This document shows, piece after piece, positions 30,604 to 42,600 of a stretch of 64,000 nucleotides of DNA. Origin of the DNA: Rhea pennata (taxonomy: Eukaryota > Chordata > Aves > Rheiformes > Rheidae); the NCBI RefSeq assembly GCF_028389875.1, contig NC_084673.1, positions 19,009,501 through 19,073,500 on the forward strand. The letters are read 5' to 3'. Positions within the stretch are counted from its first letter, which is position 1. The number at the start of each line of letters is the position of its first letter. The position numbers were made by a program, and so were the translations under genes. A model generated the notes under the pieces. It had not been told where the DNA came from. It worked only from the letters and a program-made list of their open reading frames with translations, and searched no databases.

Positions 30604-33600
30604 CTGCCATTTAGGAGAAGAGACAAACTCTCACGCCAGTCCTTACATAGCTAGCAAGAAGACAGGCTTCCTCTCCAGGGACTGGAGGGAGCAGAAATAT
30701 GACCTCTCTGTGTACTCACTTCATCAGGAGCTCTGCACTCCTCTACCTGCGTCCCATATTGTTACCACCAGCCCTCCACGCTTGCAGCTGCGGAGGGCAC
30801 CCAGTACCACTTGCTGGTGCTGCTTTGAAGCAGCAAAGAAGAACAATTTCTGAGCGAACTCTAAGCTCGTGCCTGCCCCATGATAAGAGGGACTGCATGT
30901 TGCTGCCATCACATCATAGCAGTGCCTATGGTGATCGTAACAGCTGCTGAGTTTAAGGCTGTTGAGCCCTTCCTCTCTTCCCTCAGTCTCCCAATAAATC
31001 CAGACTTGCAAATCACATATAGTCTGCAGATGGTGCTAAGAAGCACCAGTGTTGTGCCGTTGTGCTGATCTCTTAAGATCTTGCTCTAATGAGATTAGTC
31101 TTTAGCTAGCCCTAAAAGAGATGAGGCATTGCAAACTGCATACCTATGAACAGGCAATACTTCTTCTTAATGTGCAAAATATATTACCTAGGCTTCCTGG
31201 TGGGACATACTTAATAGACAAATTCATCACTCCTCGATGATCCACACCATTAATGGCAGAAAGACTCTGAAACAGAAACAGTTATGACTGACTAAACAAG
31301 GGCTTGTGTTAACACCACAGGGCAAGCAGCTTTTGAGTTTAATGCAGGGGCACAAACAGACAAGCTCTGATTTTGCATGGCTAAAACAGCCCATTCTCAG
31401 GGGCAGCCCCTTACTTTGTGATTCTGTTCTCAACCTTAGTCCATCAGAACTAAACGCTTGAGGATTCACAGCAAGGTTGCCCTTCGAGATGTGACCAGCT
31501 TGTGTCCAGATAACTAAACATCTCATTTCCAAAAGCTGGCTGTCCTCTATTTTCTGAAAAGGGATCTCAGATCAGACCTCTGAACCCAGAAGCATTCAAG
31601 AAACCGTACAGGCCTTATGAGAACTGGCACCTGAATATTTACCTCCCAAGGCATGTCCGATCACATCACCTAGTACTCTACTGTTTTTTCAGGGATAGTC
31701 TTTGAACGAATACAGAGAGAGGCAGAGGAGTTTCTGTTGATTAGTGTCAGATCACATTTATGAAACTCATTATCCCCAGAGAGCGGTCGTAAAATAAGAC
31801 CCAAGAAGGTCTGTGTTTTGAGCACTGCAAATATTGCACTAACATGGCCAGGGCTTGGGGCTGGGATGGAGGAGTTGTTTTACTCTCCAGGGTGCAATTC
31901 AGGCTGTTTGGCTCCACCTCACTGCCCAGAGACCTCAAGGGAGCCTTCCCTTCATGCAGGAAATTCACTGCCATGGTGCAACGCAGAGCAGCCGTCTGCA
32001 GGGCCTTCGGCCAGGGGCAGCGGGGGCTCAGCGGGACAAGCCCTGAGCTAACACAGCCCTGCTCAAGCAGCCAGAGAGGGCTTCTGCCACCCCGCAGGGC
32101 TCTGCAGTTGGGCTACGAAGCAGGACCGCAGCTGAGAGGCACTCACCCGGGGCTTCAGCGTGTACCAGTTGAGTTTCCTGTTACTCCAGTCCCAGCTGGC
32201 CAAGTCTATTTCGATCTCTCCCAAGAAACTGTTACGTCCCAGTGGGTCATTGTGCCAAACAGAGAGATTTAATTTTTGGATCAGCAATACCATTTTCTCT
32301 ATTTTATACTAGAGGAAGAAAGAGAAGCCAGGTTGTTCAAACCCTTGTGTTTTTAGCTCCAAAATTAAAATTTTCACGAACTGCTTTCAAAACTGGAAAT
32401 AAACTACTTAAAAGCTTGAACTAGCTGTGACTGAGAGCCACAAACTCATTCCACACATGCTCTTAAGGACTGGTCCTGCTCTGAACAACTCTTTTTTGTG
32501 CTGCGGTGATACCACCAGCACTCTAATAAAGCTCTTTTGCTGAGCATAGGGAAACTTAGCGCTCTTTTCTTCTTAGGACAAAACCAATTATTCTTTCAAG
32601 AATTATTAACATAGGTCTGGACATTGTTAAATAATTCTCTATGCTTTGATGAGTAAGATCACAGAATAAAGATCTGTCTTAATAGTCCCATGCTTTATGA
32701 CTGCAAGGCAGGGAAGGTAAGAAGAAATAAATAGCAGAGATAATCACATGAGCATTCAGAAATCCCTTCACCCCCAAACAATCCTTATACTGTATTCAAG
32801 AATCCAATAGAACAAACAAACCCTGAAGCCATCATATCTAAAAGTCTGAGCCTGACTCATAATGTGGGACTTACAGTAATATATTTAGGGATTCTCTTTT
32901 ATTTGCCCTCTGATTTTCAGCCTTTAGCATGCATTCATATTTTCACACTTACACCAGTGGGATCAGAGGACTTTTTGACACTGTTCTGGGAGTGGTAGTT
33001 TTGGGGAATTTCTTTTTGCCCTTTTAGTGCAACCTGAAACATTGCTGTCTGAAGCTCCTGCTATCAGAGCAGCTTATGGAAAGTCTCCAGTTACTAGACA
33101 CATTGGCATCCTCTAGTCTCCTGCTTTTAATGTATAGCAAGGTGACTCCTGCCTGATTCGGTTTGCTTGTTTTCACCCTCCAGTTCTTACAAAAAGATTG
33201 AAAGCATCAGTCAAACCAGCAAGTACAAATTTCTGATTTTTCAGTAGTTCAGAAGCTATTCAGAAGTCACATTTCTCTCTGGCTCCTTTCTCCTCAGTTT
33301 TCTGCAATCTGTCACTTTTCTCTGGTCCCTAATTTCCAGAGACAGTGTGAATCCATCCATTTGTCAGCTATTCCCCTCCCTTCCAGCTTCCAGTTCCCAG
33401 ACCTAAGGATGGTGCTTCAAGCTCCTTCCCAGGGAGCAGTCGCAGCTGCCCCTGGGCATTCGGGATGCCCTCACCAGCCTGATCGCAGTGTTTAGCAGAT
33501 GAGTAAGTAAGTACAACAGCACAAAGACTCACATGCCACCTTCCACACAGCCAAATCCATAGTCTCTGTCAATTCCCTTATTTCCAGTTCTCCCCATACC

Positions 33601-36600
33601 ACTGAATGTATTCAACAGTAAGCAGTAAATTCTCCTCCTCCGATGGAGGATGAGATGTAGCTGTGGCCACAGACTAAACACACACCAACCAGCCGGCACA
33701 CAGGAGCTGTGCAGGCCCAGCTCCTTCTCACTGTCTATGAGAAGTTCACACTCATTTCCCCCGCAGCATCACAGCCCCAGTGTTGTCCCCTAGTGTTACC
33801 AGGAAGCAAGTGAAGGACCCCTATCAAGAGGCTCTTTCACCATCTGGCCTGGCACAGCTGCCTGCTACAACACAATTTTTCACAGCATGTATTTGTGCTT
33901 ACCCTTAACACCTCATTATAAATGGGATTCACTGTTCTCTTCTTCACTGAGGTTTTCCTCTTACCCATTCTAGCTTTGTCTGGGAGCAGATAAGTTTTGA
34001 CATACCTGTAAAAGAAAACAAACTCCAGCTGGGTATTCGTCAGGATCACCACACTCTAATAAGTGAGTGAGATTTCTGAATGGTGACCTGGAATTTATGG
34101 GAACAAAAGACCCAGAGTTGACTCTCTGGAGCCAAAACTAATTAAGAGATCTGCTAGGGTGTTAACTTGGCTTGCACTAAACTTATAAATCTCACTGGCT
34201 GTGGATGGATACCACCAATATTCAGAATAAGCAGCTCCCTAGCCAATCTGCAAAGCCAGCAAGGATTTAAACATGGCCATATACCTATTTTCTGAAATGT
34301 TTGTAATGCAGCATCTCTGCACCTTCAAAATCAGGGTGAAATAAGAGAGGAGGGAAGCAGTGGAATGTCTCAAGGACTCTGATTTTAAGTCTCTCTCCTT
34401 CAGGGTTCAAATCTGAGCTTATTTTCATCACCAAACTAGAGATCGCCAACCTCTGTAAAACTGCCATTGTGTTACCTGATGGCACTTCTAAGGTTTTCTT
34501 TTTGCAAGGACATGTGTCTACATCTCCAGAGGTACTACTGAAATGCATTTGCCACAGGGAGACCAAGAAAGAACACATTCTTGTGATAACAGAAACTGTC
34601 TTTGTAGTGATCAAAGCGCACTCAATCTAATTCAGATTTTAGTCTACAGCAACATTTCTACTGATGCCAATGGCTCCAGACCATCAGCTGGAAAACTCCC
34701 AGCAGTAAGCATGCACCAGAAATCTGGAGGAGGGAGGAAAACATGACATTCACAAAGAAAAAAAAACACAAGAAAAAAAAATACTCCAGAACACAAAATT
34801 CCACAGTTTAGAAGTCATGAGGCACCCACGGATCAGATCTGCCTTTCTTCTCATCCACAACAGCTAGGTCCTTGCACTGGGAGACATGAATCTGGAACTC
34901 CCGGTTCTTCTCATCGTAGTCTAAAGCAAACTCAACGGTACCTTGGGCATCCACACTCCCAAAATCGCCACTGTAAACGCTGAGCACACTGCCACTCACC
35001 TGCCAAATGGAAAAGTAAAGTTAGTGCTATTGAAATAGGCAGCCTCCTGACTTGGTTTCTGGACCAAGAGGATGGTCTGAAAAGTGCATTCCCAGAGAAA
35101 CAATCTGCATATTCTGTTCCACAGTAGTACTACGCTCTTGACACAGTAGTGGTGCACATCTGCAGCTGCACTCACACGAGCAAGGGCTGCGGAACCAGGA
35201 TTTAAGAGAATGAGAACAGGACCTGAAAAAGGGTCTCATAGGGATGTGCTATTCCAGACTAAAATTAAGAAGCACTAGGTGACTGTTCTCCTGAACGCTC
35301 TACCAACACCTAACATTTTCACCCTCAATCCCAAAGCATTAGTCAACTGAGTCCAATCTAACTGGGTACCACGTGAGTCCTTCCCTTCGCCACACCTGCA
35401 GTAAAAATGGCTGCTGTCCTGACCCAGTCGCATCATTAAGAAATATATTGAGAGAACTTGAACTATCTTTATACAAACTTCTTACTTCTGGTAGATGGAG
35501 TTTCCTCTCATTCAAATTTTAAATTAGGCTAGTAAAACTCATACCAATTAGAAATATATGCCAAGCTATTACTATCCTGTTGCTTGCTCATAATGTGCAT
35601 GGAGCTGTACAAAACAGACATAAACACAGTCTCTGTCTTGAAGAGCCAGTGTCCCACCAGACACTGTTGCCTGTGTGTGTCCACTAACCACAGATGCACA
35701 CAAAAATGAGGTTTCGGCAAGTATTAAACATGAATTAAGCACCCAAGAGCCACTGCTTTCCTGGAACAATTTTTTTATTTGCCCGTAGGCCTTGGGATTC
35801 TTTTTTCAAGGGTTTAAGTCTTCCACTGGTAGAAAGTGATGAAGCAGAAACAATACACAGGTCCAGAGGTCCAGAATGATGAGAAAATTTTCCATTGCAC
35901 AAATCAGTCATTATTACTGATGGGATAACATAAAAGGCTTACAGTTTACAAAGCAAATAACTAACCCTCTTGGCACATTCTATGATACAGTCATGCTCAT
36001 TTAATCAGATAACTTCCCTGATAATTAACCTAATTCTTCTCTCTCTCCTACTTCCTTTGGTTCTTAATTTCATTCTATTTTAGCCTACAAGAACCTACTA
36101 AATATCTCCTCTCACTTTTTGGAGTTACATTTACCACCCAATTAAGATACTCACCTCAACAGAGAATCTAGACTGAGATATTCAGGAACATGTGACTATG
36201 GACACAAAAGGCTCATTTAATGCTCCAAGACGCTCCAAACACAGAGAACGACTCATATGCCCCAAAGTTCTTTTTTTTTGGGGGGAGGGGGGGGAGGGAG
36301 TACTGTTTGTTGTTTCTTTAAATGTTTATCTACTTTCATGACCTCTCCCTACAAGCCTTGCTTCACTTATATTCTTTAAACCTCACATACATGTTTTAGA
36401 GCTGTCTTCAACAAAAACACAGCAAACTTGAGCCCTTTTAAGTAGTTCCCTGCAAAACACTGGCTATTAGGAATCCCTTCGACATGCCTAACTAAACATA
36501 CTCAGCTCTTTTAAGCTTTCCTTAGAAGTAAAGCTCTAAATAACACTTCTGCTGTCCACACCTTTGCTCTGAATTCTCTCTGGTCTGCTGATAAAGGGAA

Positions 36601-39600
36601 GGATGAGCTTGCAGAGGGCACCAGTTTGCAGTCCTAGCCCTGCCGCAGCTGGATCACGAACAAGTCACTTTATAGCTGTGTGTCTCATTTCCTCACCTAA
36701 AAAATGGGCACTCATTTCTCTGCATACTGCCAGACTTCAGAGAAGCCACACTTTGGAGAAGGGGCTTACCCTCAATTTGGCTAATATTGGTCCAGTAGGT
36801 CTCTAATTTGGGATGGTACCTTGAAATATTATTGTAACACAAGTAAGTTACAATCACCATCATTCTTTTAATACTGTACCATGCAGAAACCAACAGGATA
36901 CTCTAGAGGCCATATCATCAATATCAGCTTAAATGCAGTGTCACCGTATCTGACAGCAAAAGAAACCCTTTCCAGCGAGATGTACGCGTTAAGTACCTAC
37001 CGAGGAGACAGATGCCATGTCGGAGGAGTGGCTGCCAATGCTAGGCGTCTTTTTGTGCTTGTTAAACTGGAAGCTGATTTCTGAAGCCGTGTCTGATTCA
37101 GTCTGCTCAGAAAATAACAAGCATCTTTAAGCCCCACAGTATGACCACTTTGAAATACTACAGAGGAAAAACAACAGCTCAGCAGAGCCCCATGAAACAG
37201 AGTGCAGGTTACAAGAGCGGAGGAGAGTGCAGGCAGCCTCCCTAGAGGCATTCCCTCTGACCGACAGAGCAAACGTCATCATTAACTGACTCCAAACAGA
37301 CCTGAATGCAGCCACCCAGACTCTTAGGAAGAGCATGTAATGGTGTGGTTTGAGGCAGAGGGAAACACTAAAACTGTTACAGGATAGAAGGGTTGGTCAG
37401 GATTAATGAGATTTTTTCTTACGCTTTTTTCTCATTTATTTATGACATAAATGAGGCATCCTCTAGAGCAAGCACTGTCAGTGTCTACAAGAAACACTTT
37501 CTTGCAGCTGACTGGCATTCAGGGGATGCTGTGATTATTATTCCAGCAAATTAAGATTTCAGTCCTACCTCAGACAGCAGGAGAGGAGAGGATCTGCTCA
37601 GCTCTTTCACTCTGTTAGGTTCAAGAAACTGATGGGGTATCAAATGAGGTTTATTGTACGCTGTAGGTACAAACAAAAAAAAGGCAACAAGTTATTTTGT
37701 CAGAAGGATAAAATATAAGAAAGTCTCATTCTTGATTAAGGTCACAAAGAAGGAAAAAGACCTAATGGAAGGCACTGGAGTATCATGCACTTGCCCCATC
37801 TCTGTTGTTGGGCTCTGAAGCTGGACCCTCCCCAAGACAAGAACTGCTAGTTAAAATTTTAAAGCTATTTTCAAATTGTTTTCGTTCAGTGTGTGGTAAT
37901 GTGTATTCTCCCTCTAGTGGCTAATTTAATATGCTTATTAGCCTAAAGATGCAACTTGTTTGAACCACTTTATCTGTGTAGATGTAATTTAGAATGAAAA
38001 CACACAAACCTGCCCCCTGTCAAAGAAACAAAACATGCTAACATTTTCATCTCATCACATCCTGCATACAATAATGCCTATACGAAAAAGATATGAAATA
38101 TTTATATCTACAATTTCAGCATTGCATACACATCTCAAATATTCTGCTAGGCAGACCAAGAGATGGGCAAGGGAATGTCTAAAAGAAAAAAGTGTGAAAG
38201 ATTCAAAAATGCATCAAGTTAGAGAGAAGGCTACTAGACTGCTTAAATGTCTAACTAAAACGTATTTGTTCTATTTTTAACTTTCTTCAATAACTTCCTT
38301 GATGACAAACCTCATTTCAAAATAACTAGTTTGGTTTTAGATGATATATGTAGATAAATAGCTTTGCATATATACACACTTGCTTAATGCTAGCCATGCT
38401 GATAGAGTATTCAATGCTCAAGATGCCCAAGAGCTTCTTTGATAGTAAAGATGTCTATTTAGTATTTTTACTTCTAAACATGAGCAAAATATTAAATTTA
38501 CCCTCTCTGCAGGTCATTTGTTAAATTGTAAACAAGGAAGTGCAACACAGTAGAGGAGGGTTTCCCAGGGTGAAGTTTGGTGTCCCAATTAAGTTTTAAT
38601 ACAGCGAGCATAAAATCCTGATTTTCTCTGGGGAGACCAAGACGTTGAACTGCGATTCGTGGGGGATCTGAAGCTTCATGACACTGCCTCATAAGACAGC
38701 TCGCTCTGTCATACGATGGGGAATGCATTTGGTGTGAGGTCACCTGATGGTGTGCGACAGACAAGGCAATACAACGTGCAGTATCCACAGAGCCCTGTTG
38801 GGGACTTCCCTCCTTGTCATAAATAGGAGCTGGGTTTACTTAAACAAATACGCTCTATCCTTTCCTCTGAATAGCTTTACCTTTACTTAGGCATTATCTT
38901 CACAATCTTTGCCATCTCAGTCTTAGGCCTTATGTTTTGGTTTTATGCAAGCTCTTAGCCGCTTTCTTGGGCCTGGCAGCTTTCAACCACAAGTGCCTTT
39001 CTTCTCCAAGCCCTCTCCCTTGCTGCTGCTTCCTTCGGCTGCTCAGTAGTGCAAATAGGTTTCCCGGCCGCCGACTTCTTGAGCTTTGCTGCTGCTTCCT
39101 GGATTGCCTTCTCCTTAGCCTCTCTTGGTTTCTCAAAAAGAAACCCCAAACACGAACTGGGTTCAGCTGGTAGCTGGGGAGGGGATTGGGCCAACAAGCT
39201 CGGTCTGACACACGGGCTCTTGGAGAGGGGGAAATGGCCAGGTTCAGTGCTGCGAGCAGCAGAGGCACAGGTCCCAGAGTGCCTGTGGTGGGAGCTGACT
39301 TGCAGGCTGTGTGCACGGTCTGGCGTACCTGATGGACCTGCTGAGCGGGCCGCCATATGGCCTGGTCCCACAGTACATCAACAGGGAAGAGGAGAGATAG
39401 GGACAAGCTTTTTGCCAAACCTTTGAAGCCCTCATGCTCGTTCCTGCACACACTGTGTAACATACCATCCATCTAGCTGCAATTTCCTGGCTCTCAATTT
39501 AATTTTAGGCACTATAAGCTCTCTAATTTGATGATGAAACAATATGTCATTTTCCTTGCCTGGTACAAGCACAGAAGCACCAGGGATGCAGAACTCAGAT

Positions 39601-42600
39601 GTATTATATTGCCTTCAGGGAATGTGAACCAAAAAGCAGAAAGGAAGATGTTACTCACTCTCTGTGGTTGTGTAAATGTTCACCATGCTCTTTGCAAGAT
39701 TAACGCTGTTTGCTCGGGCCAAAGCCTGAGCAGCGGGAGAACGATTTCCATCTTTCTCTGCAATATAGAAAAATCCAATCAACATGGTGAATAAACACAA
39801 ACAGGCAGTGTGTCAACAACCGTCTGTGTGAGTGTGTGTGTCTGTCTGTCTGCTGGCTTGTTCACTCTGCTTACAACACATCGCAGTTACATTACACAGG
39901 GCTGCTTCCAAATCATCTCTCTTTAATGTCTCTCCCCATGAAAAGCTCTTCACTCTATGATGGAAAATGAGAACACTGGATTAACCCAGCCCCCCAAACA
40001 GATCTTCCAATGTAACACAGCCATCTGCTAATATCATCCTGAAATGAATGTAAAAATAATGCAAGAAATGTGAGAAATGTTAAGAATGATCTGGTATATA
40101 AAGGAAATATTTCTGTTTACTTGTAGTGCAACTCAGGATTTTGACGGAGATGTTCTGTGGGGTAGATAATAAGCCAAGAAATGGCACTGTTAAAAATGAA
40201 AATCAACACAGTGAATGAAAATGAAAATCAGGCGAGTGTATGGATAATCCTCTGAAATGCATCTTACTCAATTCTTTGAGGACATTAAATTTGGAAAATA
40301 AGACATAGAGAGCTCTCCCTCAGTCTTTGCTTGGTAGTGAACAAGACTCAGGGCAAACAGAGCCCACATTTAAAGCAAATTGCAGTTAAGAAGAATTTTG
40401 CTCATATTAACAATCACCACAAGAGTCTGTCAAACCCAGAGTAAGAGGCTGATAACATGGCAATACTATCGATACCTTTAGGGTTGAGAACACGGTGTCA
40501 GAGCTCAGAAAGATCAGATGGCTTGTTCAGTCCTCTTTCATTGCAATTTAGTATCCAAATTCACTCGCAGAGCCCCCAAAGGCCAAGATTTTCATTAAAC
40601 ATTGATAGTCAGCTCTGCTCAACTTGAGAAAAGCATGTGGTGGTATCAAGGTAGCCTAATGGCCAACATATTTGTTAAACACATTTTATTTCTGTTGTTT
40701 ATGTCTGATACCATGTAAATAACTTACATACCACCACAAAGAATTCCTCTAGCCCTACATTTGAAAAAAGCACAGACTTGCCAGATAGTGAAATAAAATG
40801 AGTTCACGTGAGCTGCTGCAGGTAAGGCTAAAGAAATGGAGAGCAGCTCTGAGCTGAAGAGCTGTCAGGGAAGGGATTAGGGCCACCAGGCAGCAAGGAG
40901 GAAGGCAAGGGAACCGTATACCACTGCACTCATCTACACCTGCACTGCACTAAGCAGAAGATTTTAATTTCAGGGGTGTTTGCTGAACACATTCCACACA
41001 TACTAATTTTGCACAAAATGTAAAATGAGATAAACACAGAAATGGAGAAAACGTGCAAAATGCAGAAGGGATCGGGAGGAAAACAGACTTAGGGAAGATG
41101 CTCATTGGGATTTCACAGGGTACAGCTACAGCCCTCAGTACCTGAGTAAACAGCTGAGTCCATTCCCTGTGCGACTGCTCTCTCTCCAGATGGTTCACCA
41201 GGTGTTGGGTTGTCTGAAGACTCGCACATTTTTTCCTCAGGTAGCTCTCCATTTATTTCCATGTTATTAAGAGTGCCCAAATCAGACCTTCGCTCTTTCT
41301 CATCATCTTTCTCACCATCTGCAAGTGTGGGCTCGATCAGTATCTGCACCCTGCTCACAAGTGAATCCACTTGATGCTTGCGCTCTTCTGCCATGATAAA
41401 CTCATCTGTAGGCGTCTCTGGCTCAAATGTGCTGCCAGACACTTCTTTGGTAGGCGACTCTATTTTGATGGAAGGCACTCGCACAGGCAATCTGGATTTC
41501 TTTGAGCAGCACTGTGCTGCCTTCTCTTCCTCTGGCACAGGCAGCTTCCCATTGCTTTCACTCAGCGAGTTATTTTTTGTAGGCAGTGTGCCTTTGCTCT
41601 TGGCATACATGGATCTATGACCGAAGGAAACTGAGCCCTTTCTTGCAGGGACTACGTAGCTTGGTTCTTCCTCACTAGAAGATAAAGTTATTGTCCTTTT
41701 ATAGGGGGTTCTTGTTCTGGTAGAAATGATCGATTTTTCTTCACCGTCCTGGCTTTGGCTGGACTGAACAGAGAGCGAACGGCACAGCCTGAACTGCCTG
41801 GCGTTTGCCTCCACGGAGCTCGGGTCCTCGGAAACATTTCCCCCTGTCACAGAGTCTGCTGCCTTCTCCCAAAAGTTCTTCAAGTTCCTGAAGTGTTCAC
41901 GATCTAGGCCAATATCCTCCTCTTTATTACTCATGGAAGAGATTGTATAGTTCATGCCTTGTTTCACAGTCCGGCTGCTTTCTCCCTCTGCACCAAGTGG
42001 TTTGGAGCTTATCAGCAGCTCCTTCTTTGTGAAGCTGTTCTCAGCTGGGCCTGTGTGATTCTCAGATTGCTCTGATCTGGAGAAAGTTCTGCTTGGTTTC
42101 TTCTTAATCGGTATCTTGCTGGGACCATACATTTCTTCAGGTGGAGTTTTTGCCACTGCTGTGGTGCCAGTGGCCCCACTAACAGCATCTCCTCCAGCTG
42201 AACTGCTGGGTTGAGACACAGCATCCTCGGAAAGCTTGGCCGGCAATGGAGATACTCCATGACCTAAAACATTGACAGATGTTCACATGCAATCTCATAG
42301 TATCACAGAGTATTTCCCCCAGAAGGTTTACGCTACAGCTTCTCAAAGGGAAGCCAGAGGGTAGTCTCCAGAAACCACTAACATTTTCCTAGTCCTTCCC
42401 CATTTTGTAACTTCAGCAAGTCCCTTTCATCTGAAAAAAAGAACAACCAAACCTAGCCCCTCTTTGCCCTTCCTTCTTCACTGTACACACAAAGAAAGCA
42501 TCTTGTCTCTTGCTGTCTGATGCTGAATAATAAAAACTCAAATGGCTCACTGAACAAAAACCTTACCTTTTCGAGACACATGCAAGCTGTCTGTTGCAGC

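Noticed and set aside
41113-42246. Taking the 377-codon frame as a stand-alone gene starting at 42246
   Set aside because: The apparent start is TTG, an AG acceptor lies 18 bases upstream in frame, and a GT donor lies before the stop; it is an internal exon of the SYTL2-like gene.
42285-42330. TCATAGTATCACAGAGTATT as a CR1 terminus
   Set aside because: Only a short partial resemblance to the CR1 end motif; nothing CR1-like continues on either side.
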